Translations under genes and position numbers: made by a program
Origin: Oscillospiraceae bacterium
Lineage (GTDB): Bacteria > Bacillota > Clostridia > Oscillospirales > Ruminococcaceae
DNA length: 64,000 nucleotides
Direction: 5' to 3'
NCBI GenBank assembly: GCA_009776305.1
Contig: WRLY01000001.1
Coordinates: forward strand, 62,001-126,000
Notes under the pieces: generated by a model
Told to the model about the DNA's origin: nothing
The model's database searches: none
The model's input: only the letters and a program-made list of their open reading frames with translations
Part shown: positions 16,558-24,943 of the stretch, in pieces
Layout of the letters: the number at the start of each line of letters is the position of its first letter
Position numbering within the stretch: position 1 is the stretch's first letter

Positions 16558-17442
16558 ATGGAAAATTTATTTATGTTTGCTTTTATCATCATCGGCATTC
16601 TTTTTTCTTTCGGCGTATATCAGCTTATCTTTATGTTTTCAAAAGCACCGTCTGCCAAAACCACAAAAACAATAAAAGCAGTTTTGCAAAGGCAGAGAGA
16701 ACGCATAAATAAAGGCTATGGCTATTTGGAAAGCGCAGCGCAATTTATTGCCCGGTTTATACAGATTAACGAGTTTAAACGCGCAAAGCTTGTTGCGGAT
16801 TTAAAAAGCGCCGAAATAGCTGAAACTCCAGAGGTGTTTCAAGCAAAGGCAATCATTCAGCTTTTAATATGGTCGTTTGTCGCTGTAATATTTTTGCTTA
16901 TATTCCCGTTAGTTTCCCCACCTATTTTTGCTCTCGCGGCTTTGATGTATTTGAAGTCTAAGCAACGGATTTCCGAAAACATTAAGGAAAAACGCAGAGA
17001 AGTTGAACTTGATTTACCCAGGTTTGTAAATACCATTGTTTACGAGCTATCCGCAACTCACGACCCTCTTGTAATCATGGAAAAACATATTGAAAGTTAT
17101 TCAGTAACATTTGGGAAAGAACTCTCTATAACCGTTGCCGATATGCGAACAGGCAACTATGAGGCGGCTTTAACGCGCCTTGAAGCACGAGTAGGAAGCG
17201 CCGATTTGTCCGAGGTTGTACGTGGGCTTATTGAAATGGTAAAGGGCAATGATACCCATATCTACTGGGAAACGCTGTCCTTTAAATTTTCTGAAATGCA
17301 AAAACAAGAACTTCGGAAAACAGCTCAAAAAGTACCTGCCAGAATAAAAAGGCTGTCGGGCTTTCTGTTATTTACTATTATCGCAATATATATGGTGGTT
17401 TTGGGGACAGCAATGTATGAAGGTATAAAAACTCTTTTTTAG
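16558..17442 (+). CDS. tadC: TadC-like type II secretion F-domain protein
   Basis: 294 residues: an N-terminal helix (~2-25), two central helices (~95-130), a T2SSF domain with ELDLPRFVNTIVYELSATHDPLVIMEKHIE, and a C-terminal helix (~268-290). The tandem TadB/TadC pair of F-domain proteins is the hallmark of Tad systems. AAGAGGTAG precedes the start, and TGA-to-ATG spacing to the next gene is 14 bases with GGAGG. Confidence 0.8.
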   Translation: MENLFMFAFIIIGILFSFGVYQLIFMFSKAPSAKTTKTIKAVLQRQRERINKGYGYLESAAQFIARFIQINEFKRAKLVADLKSAEIAETPEVFQAKAIIQLLIWSFVAVIFLLIFPLVSPPIFALAALMYLKSKQRISENIKEKRREVELDLPRFVNTIVYELSATHDPLVIMEKHIESYSVTFGKELSITVADMRTGNYEAALTRLEARVGSADLSEVVRGLIEMVKGNDTHIYWETLSFKFSEMQKQELRKTAQKVPARIKRLSGFLLFTIIAIYMVVLGTAMYEGIKTLF

Positions 17443-17456
17443 CAGGAGGTCGTAAA

Positions 17457-17903
17457 ATGAAAAAGTTGAATTTGTTTTTTGCGAAAATAAACGGTAGAAT
17501 TAAAATCCGCTTGTTTCATCGATTAAAATGTGAAAAAGGTGAAAGCTATGTTGAAACGGCTATTTTTTGTTGGGTGGTCATTTTGGTTATGTCTTTTTTT
17601 CTTAGTGTGACGCCGGTGTTTTTTACAAAGCTCTCACTTGATAATTACGCCCATGAACTAATACGCGAAGCCGAAATCGCAGGAAGGGTAGACGCGGAAA
17701 CCACTCGCCGCCTGAATAGGCTGAATGAATTAAAAGGTCTCAATCCTAACGTGTCATGGAACAGAAACGGAAGAGTTCAAATTGGAGAGGAAATAACCGT
17801 AACCGTTTCAAGCGTTGTAGATATGGGCTTTTTTACATTCGGTAGCTTTCCGGTTGAGATTGTTTCCGAGGCGTCGGGGGTGTCGGAAGTTTTATGGAAA
17901 TAG
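17457..17903 (+). CDS. DUF4320/TadE-like pseudopilin
   Basis: 148 residues. A basic N-terminus ends in KCEKGESYVETAIFCWVVILVMSFF: a prepilin-like G/E site followed by one hydrophobic helix, as in TadE-like pseudopilins and the DUF4320 proteins of ICEs. The external part contains HELIREAEIAGRVDAET and GLNPNVSW, which match my memory of DUF4320. It is a likely substrate of the A24 peptidase. The 3' end overlaps the next pseudopilin gene by 10 bases. Confidence 0.75.
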   Translation: MKKLNLFFAKINGRIKIRLFHRLKCEKGESYVETAIFCWVVILVMSFFLSVTPVFFTKLSLDNYAHELIREAEIAGRVDAETTRRLNRLNELKGLNPNVSWNRNGRVQIGEEITVTVSSVVDMGFFTFGSFPVEIVSEASGVSEVLWK

Positions 17904-18418
17904 TTATTGCAATTAAAGGCAAATTAAGGTCGAACAGGGGATTTAGCCATGTTTTCATCGGCGCTATGATGATGGTGTTTTTGTTGTTTGCTTTCGCACT
18001 TTTTGAGATAATAAGAATTAATATTATCGCCGCAAGCGTCCGTGACAAATATCAGGGAGCGATTATAACCGCCTCTGTAGAAAATTATAAAAGCATGTAT
18101 CAGACTGTCCGTGAGGGTTACGCCGCGAGTTATGAATTCAGTGGCTTTTCATGGGAGGAGTGCAACACGGTCACGAGGAATAAGATTTTAAGGACGGTAC
18201 TTGACGATTTTACCGACGGCGAGAGTTCACAAATTACCGTTACAGGTATTGATTTCACGGTAGAGTCCGTAACACCCGCGCCGGGCGATAAAAACGCGCA
18301 AAGGTTTAATATTGAGGGTCAGCTTACCGTTAATATCCCGTATTCATTTGCTTGGCGTAATTTGCCACCTATAAGGTATAAGGTTAATGTTAAATCTGAA
18401 TGGCGCATGATGTTCTAA
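17894..18418 (+). CDS. TadE/TadF-like pseudopilin
   Basis: 174 residues, MEIVIAIKGKLRSNRGFSHVFIGAMMMVFLLFAFALFEI at the start: a basic leader, RGFSH processing-like site and one hydrophobic helix (~22-42), then a beta-rich external domain (~70-174). The pairing with the overlapping DUF4320-like gene resembles TadE/TadF pairs of minor pseudopilins. It is the last gene of the Tad-like block; a decayed toxin-antitoxin cassette follows. Confidence 0.68.
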   Translation: MEIVIAIKGKLRSNRGFSHVFIGAMMMVFLLFAFALFEIIRINIIAASVRDKYQGAIITASVENYKSMYQTVREGYAASYEFSGFSWEECNTVTRNKILRTVLDDFTDGESSQITVTGIDFTVESVTPAPGDKNAQRFNIEGQLTVNIPYSFAWRNLPPIRYKVNVKSEWRMMF

Positions 18419-18424
18419 TAAGTA

Positions 18425-18453
18425 TTGACTTCATAAATGTTTTTTGGTATAAT
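18425..18453 (+). promoter_or_regulatory. Consensus promoter of the decayed MNT-HEPN cassette
   Basis: TTGACT at 18425-18430, a 17-base spacer, TATAAT at 18448-18453, followed by AAAGGAGGCG and GTG 18476. The promoter is intact although the genes it served are fused and broken. It may now supply extra transcription to virB4 and the genes behind it. Confidence 0.75.
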
Positions 18454-18475
18454 TATTGTAAAAGGAGGCGTTTCC

Positions 18476-18749
18476 GTGAGCGTTTATACGATTGATCAAA
18501 TTAAGGAATTGGTGAAACCTGTAGCTAAAATGCACGGGTTTGAAAAAATATGTCTTTTCGGCTCATACGCTCGTGACGAAGCAACCGAGAACAGGGATGA
18601 TGACTTTATTGCAAATCGGGGAGCTTACAACTCATTTATCTGAAGATTACAAGGAAAAAAGCAAAGAAAAGGTGAATTGGGCTGGTCTTAAAACATTCTG
18701 GAATAAATGTGCACATGATTATCAATGCGTAAACATAAAAGTCGCATAG
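18476..18749 (+). pseudogene. Deletion remnant of an MNT nucleotidyltransferase / HEPN (DUF86) pair
   Basis: From GTG 18476 the frame reads a MNT-type nucleotidyltransferase N-terminus up to LFGSYARDEATENRDD, the GSYARGEA...SD motif, then loses homology and stops at 18641. In another frame from ~18599, LLQIGELTTHLSEDYKEK...WNKCAHDY is the C-terminal part of a HepT/DUF86 HEPN protein. Its usual RNxxxxHxY motif is degraded to WNKCAHDY. A single deletion removing the MNT C-terminus and HEPN N-terminus with a frame change explains this. The intact pair would have been a HepT/MntA toxin-antitoxin; the remnant is unlikely to function. Confidence 0.75.
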
Positions 18750-18911
18750 AATTCAATGAAAGATTAAATCCCGAAAATCTCTGCCTTTTGTGATTTTGAA
18801 ATATCATTATATTATATAGACAACCCGTTGCAAAATGAATATGAATATGAAGATGAGTTAGAACTATAAAAGCCTTATTTTTTATAAAAAAATCACGGAG
18901 GATAAAATTTT

Positions 18912-19583
18912 ATGCAATTTATAGTATTAGCCGTCGTACTCGTGTTAGCGGGTACGGCGTATTTTTATTTGAAGAAAAGCGAAAAGAAAAAGAAAGAAAC
19001 CAACCCCGAGCAGTTACGTGAAAAAACTGCTCAAGAGTTTGTAAACGCTAAGGATATATTAGGGAATTTCCTTTATACCTTAGACGGCAATATCTTTGCC
19101 TTTGTAAAAATAGAGGGCATCAGCCTTGAGCTTTACAGTGACGATGAACTAAAGCAACTCTGCAAACAACTTTCATCTTCTCTCTCTAAATTCCATTTTC
19201 CATTTAAATACATATCGGTATCGCGTCCGGTTGATGTTTCAAAAACCATGCGCGAATATTCAGATATGCACGAAACAGCAGAGGGAGGCAGACGCAATCT
19301 CTTGAAAAGCGATATGGCAGAGCTTACAAATTTGGTAATGTCAGGAGAAACTCTTGAGCGTCAGCATTATATCGCTATTTGGCGGATTAAAAGCGAAGAT
19401 GAAAGAATTTTGACCGGCAGAATTGAGGAGTTGTCTAAATGCTTTAGAGATTGTTTTATTGGCGCTGAAATTTTAGATAAAAGGGGTATTGTGACACTTT
19501 GCAATTTAGTAAACATCCCCGCTTATGTACATATTGAATCAACAGATATTGACGTGGCAATAACTGCGCTGTTAAATGAATGA
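18912..19583 (+). CDS. Separate VirB4 N-terminal-like accessory protein
   Basis: 223 residues with an N-terminal membrane helix (FIVLAVVLVLAGTAYFYL), a Lys/Glu-rich linker and a soluble domain (~45-220) containing YTLDGNIFAFVKIEGISLELYSDDE and ERQHYIAIWR. This resembles the N-terminal non-ATPase region of VirB4-type proteins, here encoded separately and membrane-anchored, and overlapping the ATPase reading frame by a few bases (ATGAATGA). It probably docks VirB4 to the membrane; the family name is not certain. CACGGAGG precedes the ATG. Confidence 0.55.
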   Translation: MQFIVLAVVLVLAGTAYFYLKKSEKKKKETNPEQLREKTAQEFVNAKDILGNFLYTLDGNIFAFVKIEGISLELYSDDELKQLCKQLSSSLSKFHFPFKYISVSRPVDVSKTMREYSDMHETAEGGRRNLLKSDMAELTNLVMSGETLERQHYIAIWRIKSEDERILTGRIEELSKCFRDCFIGAEILDKRGIVTLCNLVNIPAYVHIESTDIDVAITALLNE

Positions 19584-19602
19584 GGAGAGAGGAGAAATAA
19601 AT

Positions 19603-21426
19603 ATGGCTAAGAAAGAAACTATTCGGCAGGTAACAGCCAACACCGCTTTACAGGCAAGCATAACGCCAATGGGACTGGAGTTCCGGCGTAACGATGTAAT
19701 ACTCGGCGAAAATTTATCAAGAATTTACGCGATAGTCAAATACCCGAACGAAGTGGATTACGGTTGGTACGGACGGCTCACCAACATACCCGGCACGGTG
19801 GTATCTATCGGCTATACACCTCTGGATAACGGCGAATTTATAGCAAATTTGAGCCGGACTATCAACACTTATCGCGGCATTGCCGACAGCACCAAAGACC
19901 CGCTTGAAAAACAACGCAAGAATAAATCAGCCGACGACGCGGAGCGTATTATGCAGCAAATCGACCAGTCAAATGAGGTTGTAGGAGATTTTTGTACATT
20001 GATTATGGTGCTTAGCCGCGATGAAACGGACTTTAAAGAAAAATGTAACCGGGTTGAGAGTATCACAAACACAATCGGATGTAAAGTTCGTATTTTATCG
20101 GGACAACAAAAGGAAGCCTATCAGCACATCTGCCCCACATATCAATGTGTAAAAAGTATCGCTGAAATCGCTAACCGCCCCTATTTAATTTCCACTTTCA
20201 TAGGCGGTTTCCCTTTTTCATCGTCTGGTTTCTGCGATGAAACGGGTTTCTATTTGGGGAAAAACGCAAACGGCGGGATCATCTTGTTTGACCCGTGGCA
20301 AAAGGACGTGCGGGGAAACAGTAATATAACCATTATCGGCGCTTCGGGCATGGGGAAATCCACCGCGCTCAAGCACATAATGATGTCTGAATATGCACGA
20401 GGGACAAAAATCATAGTTATTGACCCGGAGAGCGAATTCTGGGAGATTTGTAAACATAAAGACATAAACGGCGAATGGATTGACGTCGCCGGAGGGCGAG
20501 GTGGTATGATAAATCCTTTAGAAGTACGCCCTGCCCCACGAGATGATAAAGATGAAGAACAAAAGGACGGTAACCTTGACAGCATTGGCGACCTTGAAAT
20601 GCACCTGAAAACCCTTGAAGTGTTTTTTAAACTCTATATACCGTCACTCACAGACCGTCATGTGGCGGTTCTTAACAAAAGTTTGCTTCGCATGTATAAC
20701 AATATGGGTTTTGAAATGGGAACAGACTTGTCGAAAAAGCGAAGCGAAGAGTATCCTGTAATGTCAGATTTATTAGAAACAGTGAAAAGAGAAAAAGCAA
20801 CCGCTAAAGCTCATGCAGACATTTACGATGATTTAGAACTTCTGTTGGAGTCGGCGGCGAACGGCGCTGACAAGGGACTTTGGAATGGTCATACAACATT
20901 AAGTGGTAAAAGTAATTTTATTTGTCTTGACACTATGCGGGTTGTGCAAATGGGCAGAAATATAACATCGGCGCAATATTTCAACGTGCTTTCATGGTGC
21001 TGGGAGCAGATGAGCCGCGACCGCAACGAGCGCGTTATGCTTGTCGCCGACGAGTGCTGGCTGATGATAGACCCGAGCTGTCCGCAGTCACTTGAATTTT
21101 TACGCAACGCGGAGAAAAGGGCGCGTAAATATGAAGCAAGCGTAGTGGTAAGTTCACAAAATATAATTGACTTTCTTGACCCAGCGGTAAAGCGTTGCGG
21201 GCAGGAAATCATTGACATGCCGAGTACGAAGATTATCTTCGGGTTCGACGGTAAAAGTTTTGAGGAAGTAGTTGATATTTTCAATTTAAACAAGGCTCAA
21301 AGCGATTTAATCAGTTCTAAACGGAAAGGTACCGCGCTCATGAGAGTAGGGGCGCAGTCGATCAGAATAGATTTCAGGTTCAGTGACGGACGGCTTAAAT
21401 CCTTCGGAAAAGGCGGGGGAAAATAA
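19603..21426 (+). CDS. virB4: VirB4/TrsE-type conjugation ATPase
   Basis: 607 residues from ATG 19603, preceded by GAGAGGAGAAATAAAT; the track's ATG 19576 has a poorer site. Walker A is GASGMGKSTA at ~246 and Walker B is MLVADECWLMID near 480, with the VirB4 C-terminal signatures VSSQNIIDFLD and QSDLISSKRKGTALMRVG. VirB4 energises assembly and substrate transfer of the T4SS. The N-terminal region is short because part of it seems to be supplied by the preceding gene. It is the most conserved T4SS marker here. Confidence 0.93.
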   Translation: MAKKETIRQVTANTALQASITPMGLEFRRNDVILGENLSRIYAIVKYPNEVDYGWYGRLTNIPGTVVSIGYTPLDNGEFIANLSRTINTYRGIADSTKDPLEKQRKNKSADDAERIMQQIDQSNEVVGDFCTLIMVLSRDETDFKEKCNRVESITNTIGCKVRILSGQQKEAYQHICPTYQCVKSIAEIANRPYLISTFIGGFPFSSSGFCDETGFYLGKNANGGIILFDPWQKDVRGNSNITIIGASGMGKSTALKHIMMSEYARGTKIIVIDPESEFWEICKHKDINGEWIDVAGGRGGMINPLEVRPAPRDDKDEEQKDGNLDSIGDLEMHLKTLEVFFKLYIPSLTDRHVAVLNKSLLRMYNNMGFEMGTDLSKKRSEEYPVMSDLLETVKREKATAKAHADIYDDLELLLESAANGADKGLWNGHTTLSGKSNFICLDTMRVVQMGRNITSAQYFNVLSWCWEQMSRDRNERVMLVADECWLMIDPSCPQSLEFLRNAEKRARKYEASVVVSSQNIIDFLDPAVKRCGQEIIDMPSTKIIFGFDGKSFEEVVDIFNLNKAQSDLISSKRKGTALMRVGAQSIRIDFRFSDGRLKSFGKGGGK

Positions 21427-21439
21427 CAGGAGGTTTAGT

Positions 21440-23596
21440 ATGGCAGCACCAGTAGCGGCAAAAGCGGCGACGATAATCTTAAAAGACAAAAGACTAAGAA
21501 AAGCCGTTCTTACGGTAATATTAGTAATAATCGGCATAATAATTGTCCCGATTTACATGTTTACAAGCGTCACGTCCGGTTCTTTTTCGTTATTCGCCGA
21601 ATCGCCTGAAAAAATAAAGGCAAACTATCTTGCTCTTAGGGATTGCCTAAGCGAAACTTTCTCAGGGCTTAGAATAACCGTATCCCGCGAAGTACGGGAA
21701 CGCGCCGAAGAATTTATGCCCGATTTCACTTTAAACGTTACCAAAGCGCGGCTTGAAACCGCTGTCACATCAGGCTACCCGCCAATTTACACACCGGAAG
21801 ACATTCAATTTGTCGATAGTTTAATAGCTGAAATTTCAAACAATATAAAGGAGCGTTATCATCTTTTTGAGGAAGACCCGGAAGCGTACTTTTATATAGG
21901 CGATGTTAGAATTATAATCGCAACTTTTTACTATGATGAAGAATTTAATAACGGGAACGATTTCAGGAAATATAGACAAAGCAGTAAAAGCAAACTTCTT
22001 GCGGTAGTCGGGCAAAAAATGCAATCCCATACCTTTACATCGCGCAAAACCGATGGCGCGAGAATTGAAACGCTGACGGTTAAAAGCGAGGACGGTATAA
22101 AAGAGGTAGAGCTTATCACAGTAGGACGCAACGGATTATATATACCGGAATTCCTCGCAATGTTTCAGCTCAAGCAAACGATGGAAACAATGGCTTTGAC
22201 TGGCGATAAAAGCGCCGCCGCACGGCTTGAAAGTGATATTGTCACCGTATTTAACTCTTTTGACTATTCCGGCGCCGGAATTATTCCCGTGATTTTCAAA
22301 AGCAATTCTGGCAAGGGAAATTCCCTTGATTTTCTCGATAAAAACGCGCTTTACAGAATCCTTGAGCGAAGTATTGATAACGGCTTTATCCGCGCGGGCA
22401 TAGCGCAAGCAGGAAATAAATTAACAATAACGATTAATGTCCCTACTGCCGAAGAATGGTGTGAAATCTTTGAAATACCGCCCGAATACAGGCGTTATGC
22501 TGACGAGTATTTAATCGCAATCAATGTGGCATTGAACCAAGCCGGAATAACGGAAAGTGAAAAATATTTAAGTCTTGACGAGATATTCAACTTTTCTCCG
22601 TTTTCGTATTTCTCCGGTCTTTTTGCGCTACCTACAGAGTTTTCGGGAATAGCGTCCGCATACGGGCAGGATGGCGTTTTCCACGATATTTATATCGGTT
22701 CACATTTTCAAGATTTACACGAATACAGCATGACAATCAATATCGGCATAGCCTTTGAAAAACTTAACCTCACATTGCCGCCCGAAAACGGCTGCGTCCT
22801 TGATGTGAAGGTTTTAGAAACAAAACAAGAATTGAAAACTGACCGCCAAAGTAACGCTTTTGATGATGGCACAGTTTCGATAATGTACGTTATTGATAGC
22901 GAGTTATTTGAAAGAAACTATGGTTTTCCTCTGTCGTCAATTACTGGAAGCGGTAAAAAAGAACAAACTGTAATTCTTTCATACGGTTGCCTTGAATCGC
23001 TTTCAAGCTTCGCTCCGGAGGCGTCACTTTATGATTTTGCCGAGCCTATTCCGCTCGGTGTTTCTCATGAAAATCATTTGAAAATATCCATGCAATGCGA
23101 GGACAACGGCAAATTTTTAGACCCGCGTCTTTTGCTACAGTTTGACGCGGAAGTAAAAGGTCTGTCGCCTATTCGCCCGATTAATTATCGGGCTGATTTT
23201 ATTTGGGCAGTTGACGAGAGATTTACGCTGATTACTACATATTTCGGCTATGACCCGTGGCGTGACGGTATGCACTATGGTATTGACATAGGAAACGCTG
23301 GCATTAACAGCGCAAATATTTACGCTGTTAAGGACGGCATCGTAGTGAGGGCGTTAAATGACGGGGATTGGAACGGAGGTTACGGGAATTACTTAATTAT
23401 CGAACACAGCGATGGCATTTCGACGCTTTATGCACATGCGGACTCTGTTATTGTAAAAGAGGGAGCAACCGTCCGGCGGGGAGACATAATCGCGTATGTT
23501 GGTAATACAGGGTGGTCCACAGCTCCCCACCTGCACTTTGAGGCGCGTGTGAACGGTATCCCGGTCAACCCGTTTGGTTTCTATAACAAGGATTAA
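21440..23596 (+). CDS. Membrane-anchored M23 peptidase (VirB1-like cell-wall enzyme of the ICE)
   Basis: 718 residues from ATG 21440 with AGGAGG upstream; the track's earlier start lies inside virB4. A TM helix at ~28-50 is followed by a long external region and a C-terminal LytM/M23 domain (~590-715): GMHYGIDIGNA (~610), VVRALNDGDWNGGYGNYL, LYAHADSV, and APHLHFEARVNG (~695), which carry the zinc ligands H and D and the HxH motif. Such enzymes open peptidoglycan for the mating channel (CD1108-like ICE proteins). An intrinsic hairpin follows the stop. Confidence 0.87.
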   Translation: MAAPVAAKAATIILKDKRLRKAVLTVILVIIGIIIVPIYMFTSVTSGSFSLFAESPEKIKANYLALRDCLSETFSGLRITVSREVRERAEEFMPDFTLNVTKARLETAVTSGYPPIYTPEDIQFVDSLIAEISNNIKERYHLFEEDPEAYFYIGDVRIIIATFYYDEEFNNGNDFRKYRQSSKSKLLAVVGQKMQSHTFTSRKTDGARIETLTVKSEDGIKEVELITVGRNGLYIPEFLAMFQLKQTMETMALTGDKSAAARLESDIVTVFNSFDYSGAGIIPVIFKSNSGKGNSLDFLDKNALYRILERSIDNGFIRAGIAQAGNKLTITINVPTAEEWCEIFEIPPEYRRYADEYLIAINVALNQAGITESEKYLSLDEIFNFSPFSYFSGLFALPTEFSGIASAYGQDGVFHDIYIGSHFQDLHEYSMTINIGIAFEKLNLTLPPENGCVLDVKVLETKQELKTDRQSNAFDDGTVSIMYVIDSELFERNYGFPLSSITGSGKKEQTVILSYGCLESLSSFAPEASLYDFAEPIPLGVSHENHLKISMQCEDNGKFLDPRLLLQFDAEVKGLSPIRPINYRADFIWAVDERFTLITTYFGYDPWRDGMHYGIDIGNAGINSANIYAVKDGIVVRALNDGDWNGGYGNYLIIEHSDGISTLYAHADSVIVKEGATVRRGDIIAYVGNTGWSTAPHLHFEARVNGIPVNPFGFYNKD

Positions 23597-23604
23597 TCTA
23601 TTTT

Positions 23605-23627
23605 AACGCCTTACGGCGTTATTTTTT
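23605..23627 (+). terminator. Hairpin with T-tract after the M23 gene
   Basis: AACGCC, TTAC loop, GGCGTT, then ATTTTTT directly running into the GGAGG of the next gene. The stem is short, so readthrough is likely; it may reduce expression of the second cpaE-like gene. Confidence 0.6.
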
Positions 23628-23639
23628 GGAGGAAAATTT

Positions 23640-24728
23640 ATGATAAACCCTTTATTAATCGCAAGAAAGGAAAACGCAGATATTCTTAAAATCTTTAGCG
23701 ACGAGCCAAACATTGCCACGCCGCGCAAACAAATTGGTAATGAGTGGAGTCTGAAAACATTTCTGCAATCCGACTTGAAAAACTTCAAACTGCAAACTCA
23801 TTTTGTTTTCGATATATCAGCCTTTGAGGAGCAAGGCGACGAGTTTATTTCGCTTCTCGAGGGGATACAATATCAAAATGAAAACGCGAGAATCATTATT
23901 TTCGCAAGCGAATTCAAAGCGGGCGATGAGTTTACCGAAAATCTCGTAAAAAACGGTTATAAAAATATTATCGCCGGGTACGGCACAACAAACGAACTGA
24001 AGAATTCTGAGCTTATGCTTGACGACCTGCGGGATTGTTTTTCTCCAAAAGGTCTGCCGCCTAAAAAATACAACCGCTTTATTAAGCACGCAATGCTGGA
24101 AACGGTAATTGAGGACGCAATTTCCTATAAAGATTGCCGAATTTCCGTGGCTGTCGTCGGTACAATGAGCCGTATCGGTGCCACAACGTACGGAATACAT
24201 CTTTGCGATTATTTTATCAGGCATGGCGGAAGCGCGGCGTTCGTAATGTTTGGAGATTCCGGCGCGTTACAGTATAAAATGCTTAGTATGTATCTGGGTG
24301 GCGTTGAAATGGGTAGCGGCTTTTCGGCACGGGGCGTTGATTTTTACATCGAGAGTGAAATGCCTGCGCGGGATAAATATAACCTTGTGATTTACGACTT
24401 AGGTTGTAATGTTGAGGACGTGGGTAATTTGCTTGAATCAGCAAACCAAATAACCTTGTGCGGCGGCGTAAGTTGGAACGAACTCGGTCGGCAGACCGAA
24501 GTTGAAAAAAAACTTATCGGCTATAATTATACGCTCGCAATTAATTATTCGTATGAACAAATTTGCCGAAACTATGACGAATTATTGAAACACAATCTTA
24601 AAAGCTATGTTGTCATGCCGTTTTCCCCTTCTCTTTTTAACGCTCCAGAGAACGACAAGATATTTGAGAATCTTTACTCAGGATTTGCGGAAAACGCGCT
24701 TGAAGAATCCAATCAACCAAATACATAA
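23640..24728 (+). CDS. Second CpaE-like protein (receiver-like + ParA-like domains)
   Basis: 362 residues. The N-terminal ~130 residues have a receiver-like alternation (THFVFDISAFEEQ, ARIIIFASEF, KNIIAGYGT), followed by a SIMIBI-type ATPase with VAVVGTMSRIGATTYGIHLCDYF (~177-198) in place of a standard deviant Walker A, and LVIYDLGCNVEDV (~262) as Walker B strand. This two-domain plan is that of CpaE. The key lysine of the P-loop is not obvious (GTMSRIGATT), so ATP hydrolysis may be lost. It is the last gene of the transfer operon before a terminator. Confidence 0.68.
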   Translation: MINPLLIARKENADILKIFSDEPNIATPRKQIGNEWSLKTFLQSDLKNFKLQTHFVFDISAFEEQGDEFISLLEGIQYQNENARIIIFASEFKAGDEFTENLVKNGYKNIIAGYGTTNELKNSELMLDDLRDCFSPKGLPPKKYNRFIKHAMLETVIEDAISYKDCRISVAVVGTMSRIGATTYGIHLCDYFIRHGGSAAFVMFGDSGALQYKMLSMYLGGVEMGSGFSARGVDFYIESEMPARDKYNLVIYDLGCNVEDVGNLLESANQITLCGGVSWNELGRQTEVEKKLIGYNYTLAINYSYEQICRNYDELLKHNLKSYVVMPFSPSLFNAPENDKIFENLYSGFAENALEESNQPNT

Positions 24729-24732
24729 AAGG

Positions 24733-24770
24733 AAACAACCGCCTCACGACCAAATAAGACGGTTGTTTTT
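24733..24770. terminator. Bidirectional intrinsic terminator at the end of the transfer operon
   Basis: AAACAACCG and CGGTTGTTTTT separated by 18 bases. Read rightward it ends in a T-tract. Read leftward the stem also ends in TTTCCTTTT, so it could stop a leftward transcript from the promoter at 24877-24905. Confidence 0.7.
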
Positions 24771-24808
24771 AAATACACAATAAGAGCAGCCCGAAAATCG
24801 AAAAACAA

Positions 24809-24864
24809 GGTATACGATAGGTATTAGGTATACGGAAAGTATACGGTATGTCGAAATAGGTATG
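24809..24864. repeat. Iteron-like GTATAC repeats
   Basis: GGTATACG at 24809, GGTATTAG at 24820, GGTATACG at 24827, AGTATACG at 24838, then GGTATG at 24845 and 24859. Pairs are 11 bases apart, one helical turn. GTATAC is itself palindromic. They lie 80-135 bases before a Rep-like winged-helix gene, so they may be its binding sites or an operator. Confidence 0.6.
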
Positions 24865-24876
24865 CCCTCTTTTTTT

Positions 24877-24905
24877 ATTATACAATACTTTTCAATCGGT
24901 GTCAA
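24877..24905 (-). promoter_or_regulatory. Perfect leftward sigma-A promoter
   Basis: On the minus strand TTGACA (24905-24900), a 17-base spacer and TATAAT (24882-24877). It points away from the rep-like gene into the GTATAC repeats and the terminator at 24733. No protein-coding gene is available to it. Confidence 0.75.
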
Positions 24906-24943
24906 TACTAAACAGAAAAAATAAAATATTTAAAGAGTAAAAA

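Larger units (their letters stand above)
24733..24870 (-). ncRNA. Candidate short antisense RNA upstream of the rep-like gene
   Basis: Predicted from three signs only: a perfect leftward promoter at 24877-24905, about 135 bases with no ORF, and a terminator hairpin at 24733-24770 readable in that direction. The RNA would cross the GTATAC repeats and be antisense to any leader of the rep-like gene transcribed from farther left. The arrangement recalls countertranscript control of plasmid replication. No expression evidence is available. Confidence 0.35.
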
